A stretch of 64,000 nucleotides of DNA from Sphingomonas panni (lineage in GTDB: Bacteria; Pseudomonadota; Alphaproteobacteria; Sphingomonadales; Sphingomonadaceae): positions 1-64,000 of the forward strand of contig NZ_JAKREU010000004.1 in the NCBI RefSeq assembly GCF_022664435.1. The letters are read 5' to 3'. This document shows positions 37,501 through 45,363 of this stretch, piece after piece. Within the stretch, counting starts at the first letter, position 1. Every line of letters begins with the position of its first letter. A model generated the notes under the pieces. It was not told the DNA's origin, did not search any database, and was given only the letters and a program-made list of their open reading frames with translations. The position numbers and the translations under genes were made by a program.

Positions 37501-39816
37501 TTCGCCGCAGACTCCGCGTATCGACGGGCAGCGACGCTGCACGCCCATCTGACCGGGCGCGCGGCAACGGCATTGCCGGACGCCGCCGACTGGCCGCTTG
37601 CCGCGCTCGGCGTGCAGGCGGACGATACCGGCAACGGCGAGCTGGCGTTCATTCTTGCCCTGTCGCGGAACGATGAGGCCGCGGCAACCACGATGCTGGC
37701 GGCGGCACTGGCTGAAGAGGAAGCGGCGCGGGCACCGGGCGCGGAAGCGTCCTCGTTCCGTCAGCCGCTCTATCTGCTGCTGGTGGCGGACGCGATGGAC
37801 CGGTTGCCGCCTGAGCGCTCGCGCGAGCTGATCCTCGCCCCGCTGCAACGCTCGACGGCCCGTGACGCGATCCTGTTCGACCTGTTCCGCGCCGCTCCCG
37901 ACCGGTTCGAGCGGCTGGAACGGATCGCCGGGGCGAAACTGCTGGCCCCCGACGAGCTGGTCGAGCTGACCATTCGCCAGAACAACCGACCGCTGGGTAT
38001 CAGCCTGCGCGCGTCGCGCAATGCCACGAGCGGTGGCAGCGAATGGATCGACCGCTTCTCGTCCGACCAGCTGATCGCGCTCTATGACGGCATGGTCGTG
38101 CGCCTGGCGCGGGGCGAGGGCGATTCGCAGCTCGGCGATCTCGCGCTCGACGCGGTGTTGCGTCGACCGCTCGACGATGCGCAGCAGCGGCGACTGTCGG
38201 CGATCCTGGCGCGCGATATCGCCATCGTGCGCGATCCGCAGGCACGCAGCGGGATGCCGCTGGTCGGTCGCCTGCTGCTGTTCGACACGCCCCCGGCCAA
38301 CCGGGCCACCGTCCTCGACGCGGCACGGGGCGTTGCGGCCGCCTATCGCGACAGTGCGCTGCTCCCGACGGTGTTGGAACGCTGGTATGCCGGAGACCGG
38401 CAGGGGGCGTTCGTCGCGCTGGCGACGCTGGCGGACGGTGCGCGCGCGAACGGGCAACAGGTTGCCCGGATCGACCGCGCGATCGAAACCCGCTTTCCCG
38501 ATATCGAACGCCAGCAAGTCGATGCGTTCCTCACCGATCCCCACCCCACGTCACAGGCAGCCGCGACCGTTTACCGCCGGTTCGTCGCCGGCGATGCGAA
38601 GATCGGGATTGAGCAGCGTCTGGCGCTGACGCGGCGCATGATCGCGCTCGACCCGGCCAATCCCACCTATCGCGAACGGCTGCTCGCGCTGCAGGTCGAA
38701 CGCGCCGACTGGGCGGCGCTCGCACCGCTGCTTGAGGCACAGGTGCAGGCCGAACCGGACGACCGGACGGCGGCGACGATGCTGGCACTGGTGTATCGGC
38801 TGCTCGATGAGGGCGAACGCGCAACGGCGGTCGCCAACGCCGCCGGGGTCGACCCCGACGATCCCGACGCCCTCGCGCAGCTGCTCAACCGTTCCCGCAT
38901 GCTACAAGGGCGCAGTACCCGTCCTGCCGGCCTGTTCGGCAAGGTGTATGACGCCTATGCCCGCAAATTCCCCGCACAGCCGGCGGTCGTCGCGCTCCTG
39001 CGGCGTGAGGGGCGACCGGATATCAGCGGTATGGCCGGTGACGACCGGCAGCTCGCGCCGCTGTTGCAGGTAGATGCGCACGATCCCGCTACGCCCCCCG
39101 AAAAGCTGCGGGCGCTGTGGCGGCAGTCGCTCCCGTTGGCGGCGGACGGCGATACCGCGCGCGGACGCCGGGCGCTGGTCCAGACGCTCGCGGCCGGGAC
39201 GATGGGCAATGGCGCGGCAGCGGCTTTGCTGGCCCGACCGGACATGACGGCCGAACTGCAACGCTATCCCCGCGTCATGGCACCTGCCGATCAGGCGCGG
39301 CAGCAACTGCTCTATGCGGTCGGCGCCTATGGTCCGGTACGACAGGGGCAGGGCGCAGCGGCGCTTGCCACCTTGCTCGCCGATCTCCGCAGCGGTCGGG
39401 GCGATGCCGATGTGATCCGCCGTCTGGTGGCACTGGCGGATCGCCTGCAGGTACCGCTCGACCAAGGGGATCTGGCGGCACTCGACGCCCGGCTGCGGCG
39501 GATGCCGGTGCTGGCGACCGACGACCGGCTCGCGATGGCGCGGCTCTATGCGCTCGCCGGCGACCTGCCGCGTGCGCAGGCATGGCTGACCGCCGCCTTC
39601 CTCCAGATGCTCTATCCCGCCGGCCCGCTCGACAATGTCGACGATCTGGTGAAGGCGATGGCACGGACGGTCGCGATCCTCGATGCCTGGCCCGATCGCA
39701 TGGCAGCGTGCCGTATACACGCGGACCTTGCACATCGGTTCGAAAAGCGGAAACTGGGACCCAATGGGGGCGATCTGCCCGGCTTGCCGTCGTTGGAGGG
39801 CTGCAAGACGGGCTAG
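34522..39816 (+). CDS. Giant exported TPR-repeat protein (1764 residues)
   Basis: The protein has a signal peptide (MNASRFRRRALFAFALSTSL, cleavage near AAA-RT) and then an almost continuous helical, Ala/Leu/Arg/Asp-rich array of TPR-type units over about 1,700 residues. Examples are GDPAGALAALATR, GDPAAAQAEYRRLIAADP, GRPAEALALLRQVEG and GDEAGAERAF. No enzyme motif is visible. The ATG at 34522 overlaps the VWA gene stop by 4 bases; the frame is open further upstream, but only as a shadow of the VWA gene. A periplasmic scaffold for the MoxR/VWA assembly or for the TonB receptor is likely. The repeats are degenerate, so exact units need a profile search. Confidence 0.85.
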   Translation: MNASRFRRRALFAFALSTSLTGPTLAAARTAVPAARSDVVAAEASWRAGDPAGALAALATRTDPAASLLKAELLDAAGRVADAGALYRQVLPTADPALRRRIELRLAIIAALRRPDSLTAYAAQQPRDAQQRLAELLALLGRPKAALALAGEGTTLAARLTAAQWALAAGDATAAKQAAQGALAMATTVDDQRYALALLVEAYRTGGDLAAVLPFLAQRPQGPAVAQAMVDVLLELGRTAPAIARIARSTDPALRARLGGLLDQSGDPAAAQAEYRRLIAADPRQSDLTARLAASYLVQGREAEAVATYRRFFVANRGRVDVLTAGAKAMIAMGLQDQAVAMLAGIATDPAVAAATHLFLFETQLDRGDTAQALAELEAVRRADPRGLLLLDIADGYDRLGRPAEALALLRQVEGRGGATGYDLRTRLAQLAAATGDDADALRRWQALWADTTLPARRSAIERQIVALAKRTGQLEPMARALSTRLDAGRLRTGEIDLLVALRLAQDDRQAAADAIRRFAARSGAGEAAGLDRMAQLYARMHDYDRLATTLERLIAVDPANRDAHVRQLILTRLRHDAGAIPTAERQAELDALMAQLTASDSPAFRATVYAQADLKPQAIEQLRRAWTAAPQDGEALGRLAAELARQNRRGEAIALLQYAAERSGDGPAFVAAIDGLIDTVAAADPDDAAVLPVVPWAKRRVLERIATDGAMPRLTGLLADIAATDADIDLQLRATEAGVAGAGERRGYVLRELATLSGGGVRDGGSVAMIGDPHRKLVYARRLLALGKSFPPDLYADLARTLLAQGDEAGAERAFAMMSGMGGLVNVDEAKGDAYAAAGRPRQALANYARALLQDQANFDLLVKTAILHERAGQTALARNWYGRGLRTLLARQPAVPLGARDERGLDVRRYYPTLVEGLLLNAPDAMAGDDTLLTDLNRRFETELARVGTASPAILADYPRLALLADLGQRIVDAGQGNAALAGWDTALDRRFAADSAYRRAATLHAHLTGRAATALPDAADWPLAALGVQADDTGNGELAFILALSRNDEAAATTMLAAALAEEEAARAPGAEASSFRQPLYLLLVADAMDRLPPERSRELILAPLQRSTARDAILFDLFRAAPDRFERLERIAGAKLLAPDELVELTIRQNNRPLGISLRASRNATSGGSEWIDRFSSDQLIALYDGMVVRLARGEGDSQLGDLALDAVLRRPLDDAQQRRLSAILARDIAIVRDPQARSGMPLVGRLLLFDTPPANRATVLDAARGVAAAYRDSALLPTVLERWYAGDRQGAFVALATLADGARANGQQVARIDRAIETRFPDIERQQVDAFLTDPHPTSQAAATVYRRFVAGDAKIGIEQRLALTRRMIALDPANPTYRERLLALQVERADWAALAPLLEAQVQAEPDDRTAATMLALVYRLLDEGERATAVANAAGVDPDDPDALAQLLNRSRMLQGRSTRPAGLFGKVYDAYARKFPAQPAVVALLRREGRPDISGMAGDDRQLAPLLQVDAHDPATPPEKLRALWRQSLPLAADGDTARGRRALVQTLAAGTMGNGAAAALLARPDMTAELQRYPRVMAPADQARQQLLYAVGAYGPVRQGQGAAALATLLADLRSGRGDADVIRRLVALADRLQVPLDQGDLAALDARLRRMPVLATDDRLAMARLYALAGDLPRAQAWLTAAFLQMLYPAGPLDNVDDLVKAMARTVAILDAWPDRMAACRIHADLAHRFEKRKLGPNGGDLPGLPSLEGCKTG

Positions 39817-39845
39817 CCATCGCCGCCGGTACGGGGGAATGCGTA

Positions 39846-41246
39846 GTGCTGGGGCGGATATTGGCATGGCGACAGTCGATGTTCGCGCAGATGGTGGTGC
39901 TGACCGCGATCTTCCTCGGCTGGGGCGCTTATACCTTCGTCGTCCGCCCGCTCGGCGACATTCCACCCGAGGGGCAGCGTCCGGCCCCCCTCGACGCGAC
40001 GCGGGAACAGCTCCGTCGCACGTTGAACAACTTCATCCTCGCCACCCGGGACGATCCCGCCGCCACCCCGCCGATCGCGGATGACCCATTCCTGCGTCAG
40101 GTCGAGGCGCGTAACCCCGGCTTCCGCTACCATATCCGGGCCGGCGACCGGTCCTTCGGCAACGCGCCGCCCGCCTATTTCACCCGGTTCGGCTATGCCA
40201 CACTGGAACAGGTACATCTACGGATGCGCGATCCCGGGATGTGCAGTCAGGGCGAACGGATCGTTCGCAACGATGGGGCCGAGGATTTCGCGACATTCCG
40301 GATGTGCGATACCCTATCCTATTACGAATATCGCGGGCTGCGCCACCCGGTCCCCCTGCCGGAACGGAGACCGCAGGAAATCCGCTTGAAATGGCTCTGG
40401 GCGTTCAGCGGCAACTTCCTCCTCGCGGCGGGGGGCGTGTTCCTGATCTTCGCGCTGACGTTCACCCTGCACATGCTGTCGATCCGCCGCGTCGCCAGGC
40501 TCGCGCGGTCGATCGACCCGCAGCGGCTGGACACCAGCCTCCCCGAAAAGGGGGTGGTGACGGAGATGCTGCCACTGGTCCGCGCGGTCAACGATCTGAT
40601 TCGGCAGGTGAATGCGGCACAGGGCCAGGCGACCTTCTTCCTGTCCGCCGCCGCGCATGAGATGCGCACGCCGTTGACCGTGCTGCGGACCCGGCTGGAG
40701 TTGATGGAGGAGGGGCAGCTGAAGGAAAAGCTGATCGGCGATGTCCGTCGCCTGACCCGGCTCGTCGATCAGCTGCTGACCTTGATGAGCATCGAAAATC
40801 GTCGCGACGTGACCGGCTTCGTCGATCTGGTCGCATCGGCGCGCAAGGTGTTGAGAGGCCGGTCGCCTGTCGCCGAAGGGGCTGGCGTCACGCTGGCGTT
40901 CGAACACGCGGTCGAAACGCTGGAAATTCCCGGTGACGCGACGTTGGTGGAATCGGCGATCGCGAACCTGATCGACAATGCGGTGTCCTTCGCGCCGGCG
41001 GGCACCGCGGTCGAGGTGAGCGTGGATGCGCGAGGGCAGGTGATCGTGCGCGATCATGGGCACGGCATCGGCCTGGTCGATCCCGACACCCTGTTCGAAC
41101 CCTTTGTCCGTCCGGTCGCCAGCCGGCGCGGCTATGGTTTGGGCCTGGCGATCGTGGCGGCGATCGTCCGCCTGCATGGCGGAACCGTTCGCGCCTGCAA
41201 CGCGCACAGCGGCGGCGCGGTTTTCACGATTGCCTTTCGCATTTGA
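39846..41246 (+). CDS. Membrane sensor histidine kinase of the MoxR/TonB block
   Basis: A 466-residue kinase with helix 1 at about 14-34, a periplasmic sensor domain at about 35-180 and helix 2 at about 182-210, followed by a HAMP-like linker. The phosphoacceptor is His271 in AAAHEMRTPLTVL, and the ATPase domain has an N-box (ANLIDNAVSF) and GYGLGLAIVAAI. The sensor domain has two Cys (133 and 154) that could form a disulfide or a metal/redox site. The start is GTG 39846, preceded by GGGGGA at 7 bases; ATG 39879 is an alternative but would clip helix 1. It follows the giant TPR gene by 29 bases. The matching regulator is probably the OmpR-type gene at 44619. Confidence 0.85.
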   Translation: MLGRILAWRQSMFAQMVVLTAIFLGWGAYTFVVRPLGDIPPEGQRPAPLDATREQLRRTLNNFILATRDDPAATPPIADDPFLRQVEARNPGFRYHIRAGDRSFGNAPPAYFTRFGYATLEQVHLRMRDPGMCSQGERIVRNDGAEDFATFRMCDTLSYYEYRGLRHPVPLPERRPQEIRLKWLWAFSGNFLLAAGGVFLIFALTFTLHMLSIRRVARLARSIDPQRLDTSLPEKGVVTEMLPLVRAVNDLIRQVNAAQGQATFFLSAAAHEMRTPLTVLRTRLELMEEGQLKEKLIGDVRRLTRLVDQLLTLMSIENRRDVTGFVDLVASARKVLRGRSPVAEGAGVTLAFEHAVETLEIPGDATLVESAIANLIDNAVSFAPAGTAVEVSVDARGQVIVRDHGHGIGLVDPDTLFEPFVRPVASRRGYGLGLAIVAAIVRLHGGTVRACNAHSGGAVFTIAFRI

Positions 41247-41329
41247 GCATCATCCGGCCTGCGATGACCGGACCAATCGCCATTCCGTTTCGCACTTGCA
41301 CCCGATAGCGACATAAACAAATCCCCGGG

Positions 41330-41347
41330 TGCAAGGTTGGTGCAAGG
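41330..41347 (+). promoter_or_regulatory. Direct-repeat box upstream of the TonB receptor gene
   Basis: This is the best copy: TGCAAGG-TTGG-TGCAAGG, two identical heptamers with an 11-base period, ending 110 bases before the ATG at 41458. A lone reverse heptamer core (CTTGCA) lies at 41295-41300. The 211-base gap between the kinase and the receptor gene shows no other feature. Confidence 0.78.
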
Positions 41348-41457
41348 CAGGGCGCGCAGGTTCGCTGCATCAGGATCGACGAGCGCAGGCATTTCAGCGG
41401 AAGAACCGCGAAACCGTCCTTCGGCGCGATCGGTCCGGTATCTCGGGGGGTACGGTC

Positions 41458-44400
41458 ATGCAGAAATGGGGTTTGTTGCACGCGTGTTCGGTGGTTGCCT
41501 ATCTGGCCACGGGCGGGGTGGCCGTCGCGCAGACATCGGCATCGGCGCCGTCGTCCAATCAGGCGGAAAGCCTGAAGGGAGTGGTTCCGGTTCCGCAGAA
41601 CAGCGACGCCGCCGACGAGGAAGAGGCGCGCCGCAATGCCGAGGCGCAGGCCGCCGCGACCGAACAGCCGGGCGCGACCAACGAACTGCGCCGTTTCGAA
41701 ACCCCGGTGATCGTACAGACCAAGGGCAGCGACGATATCCTCGTCACCGGCAGCCGCCTGCGCGACGGTGACAAGACCCAGCGCCTGACCGTCATCGATG
41801 CCAAGGAAATCCGCGACCGCGGCGTCACCACCGTCGAGGAACTGATCCGTACCCTGCCGCAGAACGTGGCGACCATCGGGGCGGTCACCAATGATCGTTC
41901 GCGCGGGCAGTTGACCAGCATGAGCGGACGGCCGGTGGTGTCGCCGGTCGGCGCGCTGGGCGTGTCCGCCGCCAATCTGGGCGGGGTGGGCGCGGGCAAT
42001 ACGCTGGTGCTGGTCAATGGTCGCCGCATCGCGGGGGCGGCCGGGATCGAGCAGGGTTTCGTCAACCTGAACGGCATTCCGCTGACGGCGATCGAACGGG
42101 TCGAGATCAGCAATGGCGGCCAGTCGGCAATCTATGGTGCCGATGCGATGGGCGGCGTCATCAACTTCATCCTGAAGAAGAATTACGTCGGCACGACCAT
42201 TTCGGCGTCGCGCAAGGAAACCAGTTCGGGTGCCCGCGATACCCGGATCAGCGTGTACACCGGGCGGGGATGGGGCAGCGGCAACCTGTCGGCAAGCGTC
42301 GAGTTCGGTGCGATCGAACCGGTCGTCAACGCCAGGACCGGCTATGTCACCAACAACTACGCGCCCCGGTTCGGCGGTGACAGCAACTATGACAAGCGGA
42401 GCTTTTCCTCGGGGACCGAACCGGGCACGGCCATTCAGCCCGCCGTGTTCGACCCGCGTACCGGTCAGCAGGTTTCGCCGCAGACCGGGCTTACCGTGCC
42501 GGCCGGCTTCACGGGCGCACCGAAACGATCCGACCTGATCCAGGTCGGATTGAATTCCAGCCGCGATTTCGTCCCCGAATTCGCCGGTCCCCGCACGCGT
42601 ACGGTGAGCGGTACGCTGACCTTCGATCAGAAGATCACCGACCGGCTCAGCATCTTTGCGACCGGCCTGTATTCGCGGTCGAAGAATACGCAGGCGAGCG
42701 GGCTGTTCCGCGGGCTTAGTGTCAGCTTGGCCCCCGGCCAATACTACAACCCCTTCGCCGCCTTCGGTCTCAGTTCCTTCTCGTGGGCCAGTCAGGTAAA
42801 CTACTTCCCGAAGAGCGAAATCGAAGACGGATCGCTGGTCCCGGCCGAAATCGCCAACACCTCGGCCAGCTGGAACGTCAATGGCGGCATCAGCTATGAT
42901 TTCGGCAAGGCGGCCAAGCTCCAGCTGGTCTATACCAAATCCGAAAGCTCGACGCAGGGGTCGGGCGACGAGATCGGATCGATCGTCGGCTTCAGCACCG
43001 ATGCCAAGTCACCCACCGGTTATTCCTGCTACAGCTTCCTGCTGGCGAACAACCGGATTCCGGCGAACCAGCGCGACGCCTATCAGGCGGCGTTCGATCG
43101 TCAGTGCCGGGCGCTGACCAGCACCGATCCGAACGTGGCGTTCAATCCGTGGCGGCGGGGCGCGACCGGGGGCGGGGCGGACATCCGCACGTTCCTCTAT
43201 CCCTATGTCGTCGACGATCTCGGCAGCAAGCTGGACAATATCGAGGCACGGCTGACCGGCCAGCTGCTCGCGTTGCCGGGCGGGACGGTCACCTATGCCG
43301 CCGGTGCCGAATATTCGCGCAACGGGCTGAAGAATACCGCCGTCAGCAACCTTGCCGGACCCGATCCGGTCACCGAACGGCGCGCGGCCTTTGCCGAGGT
43401 GAACCTGCCCATCCTGGGACGCGGTTACGACCTGCCACTGGCCAAGCGGTTGATCTTCAACATGGCGCTGCGCCGCGACATCACCAGCAGCAATGGCGCG
43501 ATCGGCACCGTGAACAACGTCCCCGTCGATAACGGGGGGCAGATCATCTATGGCAAGAACGAATTCAGCCGAACGACCCCGGCATGGGGCCTGCTGTGGT
43601 CGCCGACGAACACGATCGACGTGCGCGCCAAGTTCACCCGCGGGTTCAAGGCACCGCCGCCCACCCAGCTCTATTCGGTCAATGGCGGGCGGATCACGCA
43701 GACCACGATCACCGACGACCCCTATTATAAATGCACCACCGATTGCCTGCGCTTCTCCAACGGGCGGTCCTATGCCGTTCCGCAGGTGAACGCCGCGAAC
43801 CCCGATCTGCGCCCGGAACGGTCGCGGCAGCAAATCTACAGCATATCGTGGCTGCCCAGCGGCGCGCTGTCGGGCCTGAACGTCGCGGTGACCTATAATC
43901 GCAATCGCATCCGCGATCAGTTCGGAACGATCCAGGATCTGGGGACCTTCCTGCCGCAGGTCGAAATTCTGAAGATGCCGCTCTTCTATCCGCGTGCGGC
44001 AAACGGCAAGGTCACGCAGTTCAACTTCGTCCGCTACAACATCATCGGGTCGAACTATGAATCGATGACCTACGAGGCGAGCTACCTGTTCAATACCGAC
44101 GTCGGGTCGTTCCAGCCCAAGATCGTCTATGTCGACAACATGGTCGCCGAAACCATCGCGTTGCGTGAGGATCAGAAGATCGATCAGCGCGGCCGTATCC
44201 TCGGCGTCGACAGGTACAAGGTCGTCGGCTCGCTGCAGTGGAACATCGACAAGGTCAGCACGAACCTGTTCGTTTATCACACGCCCAGCTATCTGAACGA
44301 CTATATGTCGTTCTTCGCGGCCGGACAGCAGCGGAACCCGGAACTCATCACCCGGGTAAAGCCGCTGACGACGGTCGACCTGTCGGTGTCGTGGGTAGTG

Positions 44401-44547
44401 TCGGACCGGCTCAACCTGCAACTGGCCGGACGCAACATCCTGAAGGCCGATGCGCCGTTCACCGTCGTCGATTCGCTTCCCTACGACACGGCGCGCTACA
44501 ATATCGAAGGGCGAAGCGTCGTCCTGACGGCGCGGGCGAACTTCTGA
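41458..44547 (+). CDS. TonB-dependent outer-membrane receptor
   Basis: A 1029-residue protein. Its signal peptide (MQKWGLLHACSVVAYLATGG) is followed by a Gln/Ala/Glu-rich linker, a plug domain (from about 95: DDILVTGSRLRDG, then AKEIRDRGVTTVEELIRTLP and NTLVLVNGRRIAG), and a beta-barrel ending in Phe (VVLTARANF). The plug resembles the large sphingomonad and Caulobacter receptors for peptides or carbohydrates rather than siderophore receptors. The ligand is unknown. It lies between the sensor kinase and the response regulator, and an 18-base direct-repeat box precedes it. The barrel has several Cys pairs (for example KCTTDCLRF), unusual for such receptors and likely disulfides in outer loops. 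Confidence 0.93.
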   Translation: MQKWGLLHACSVVAYLATGGVAVAQTSASAPSSNQAESLKGVVPVPQNSDAADEEEARRNAEAQAAATEQPGATNELRRFETPVIVQTKGSDDILVTGSRLRDGDKTQRLTVIDAKEIRDRGVTTVEELIRTLPQNVATIGAVTNDRSRGQLTSMSGRPVVSPVGALGVSAANLGGVGAGNTLVLVNGRRIAGAAGIEQGFVNLNGIPLTAIERVEISNGGQSAIYGADAMGGVINFILKKNYVGTTISASRKETSSGARDTRISVYTGRGWGSGNLSASVEFGAIEPVVNARTGYVTNNYAPRFGGDSNYDKRSFSSGTEPGTAIQPAVFDPRTGQQVSPQTGLTVPAGFTGAPKRSDLIQVGLNSSRDFVPEFAGPRTRTVSGTLTFDQKITDRLSIFATGLYSRSKNTQASGLFRGLSVSLAPGQYYNPFAAFGLSSFSWASQVNYFPKSEIEDGSLVPAEIANTSASWNVNGGISYDFGKAAKLQLVYTKSESSTQGSGDEIGSIVGFSTDAKSPTGYSCYSFLLANNRIPANQRDAYQAAFDRQCRALTSTDPNVAFNPWRRGATGGGADIRTFLYPYVVDDLGSKLDNIEARLTGQLLALPGGTVTYAAGAEYSRNGLKNTAVSNLAGPDPVTERRAAFAEVNLPILGRGYDLPLAKRLIFNMALRRDITSSNGAIGTVNNVPVDNGGQIIYGKNEFSRTTPAWGLLWSPTNTIDVRAKFTRGFKAPPPTQLYSVNGGRITQTTITDDPYYKCTTDCLRFSNGRSYAVPQVNAANPDLRPERSRQQIYSISWLPSGALSGLNVAVTYNRNRIRDQFGTIQDLGTFLPQVEILKMPLFYPRAANGKVTQFNFVRYNIIGSNYESMTYEASYLFNTDVGSFQPKIVYVDNMVAETIALREDQKIDQRGRILGVDRYKVVGSLQWNIDKVSTNLFVYHTPSYLNDYMSFFAAGQQRNPELITRVKPLTTVDLSVSWVVSDRLNLQLAGRNILKADAPFTVVDSLPYDTARYNIEGRSVVLTARANF

Positions 44548-44618
44548 TGCCGGGTCGGCAACCGCTGCGGCACGTTGCCGACCTCGCCTTCGCTGGCCAG
44601 CGTCTGTAGGCTGCCGGG

Positions 44619-45293
44619 ATGCGACTGCTTTTTGTCGAGGACGATGGCGACGTCGCCGAAACGCTGACCGCCTATCTGGAACGACAGGGCTTTGTCGTCG
44701 ACCGGGCGGAAACGCTCGCGATCGCGCAGGACGCGCTGCTCGGCAACGAATTCGACCTGGTGCTGCTCGACCGGCTGCTGCCCGATGGCGATGGCGTGTC
44801 CCTGATCGGCTATGCCACGGCGCAGCGCCGGCCGCAGCGTTTTCTGCTGCTGTCGGCGCTGGCCGGGATCGACGACAAGGTCACCGGGCTAGAACTGGGC
44901 GCCCACGACTATATCGCCAAGCCGTTCGAGCCGCGCGAACTGGTCGCCCGCATCCGCGCCGCATTGCGCCACGATCTGCGCAAGACGCGCGAGACGCGCC
45001 GGTTCGGCCCGATCCTGCACGATGTCGAAGGGGGCGGCTTCTTCGTCAACGACGCGCCGATGTCGCTGCGCCGGACCGAGGCGCTGGTGCTGGCCGCGCT
45101 GATGGCGCGCGACGGCGCGCTGGTCCGGCGCGAGGCGCTGGAGACGCGGGTCTATGGCTATGACAAGTTCGTCAACGGCAACTCGCTCGAATCGATCATC
45201 TCGCGCCTGCGCAAGGTGCTGGCGACCAAGACCGAAGCGGTGAAGATCCTGTCGGTGCGCGGTGTCGGCTATCAACTGACCAAGGGCGGCTGA
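44619..45293 (+). CDS. OmpR/PhoB-family response regulator
   Basis: A 224-residue regulator with a receiver domain (Glu7-Asp8-Asp9; phosphoacceptor Asp51 in LVLLDRLLPDGDG; Lys of AKPFEPREL) and a C-terminal winged helix (about 125-222: VLAALMARDGALVRREALE, SLESIISRLRKVLATK, GVGYQLTKGG). It is probably co-transcribed with the TonB receptor (71-base gap). It is the natural partner of the kinase encoded at 39846 and the prime candidate to bind the TGCAAGG direct repeats of this block, since OmpR-family regulators bind tandem half-sites with 10-11 base spacing. The MoxR box begins 3 bases after its stop codon. Confidence 0.92.
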   Translation: MRLLFVEDDGDVAETLTAYLERQGFVVDRAETLAIAQDALLGNEFDLVLLDRLLPDGDGVSLIGYATAQRRPQRFLLLSALAGIDDKVTGLELGAHDYIAKPFEPRELVARIRAALRHDLRKTRETRRFGPILHDVEGGGFFVNDAPMSLRRTEALVLAALMARDGALVRREALETRVYGYDKFVNGNSLESIISRLRKVLATKTEAVKILSVRGVGYQLTKGG

Positions 45294-45295
45294 CG

Positions 45296-45313
45296 TGCAA
45301 GGCCCCTGCAAGC
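45296..45313 (+). promoter_or_regulatory. Direct-repeat box upstream of the MoxR gene
   Basis: The sequence TGCAAGG-CCCC-TGCAAGC has two heptamers with an 11-base period, ending 50 bases before the MoxR ATG. It lies in the only gap between the response regulator and moxR, so MoxR has its own controlled promoter. Confidence 0.75.
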
Positions 45314-45363
45314 CGGGCGTGGCACGACCGGCGCGTCTTCCCTTTTTCCAAGGCCGCTAATCC

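Noticed and set aside
41295..41300. Reverse CTTGCA core in front of the TonB receptor box
   Set aside because: It is a single half-site on the other strand without a partner at 11 bases; it may be chance.
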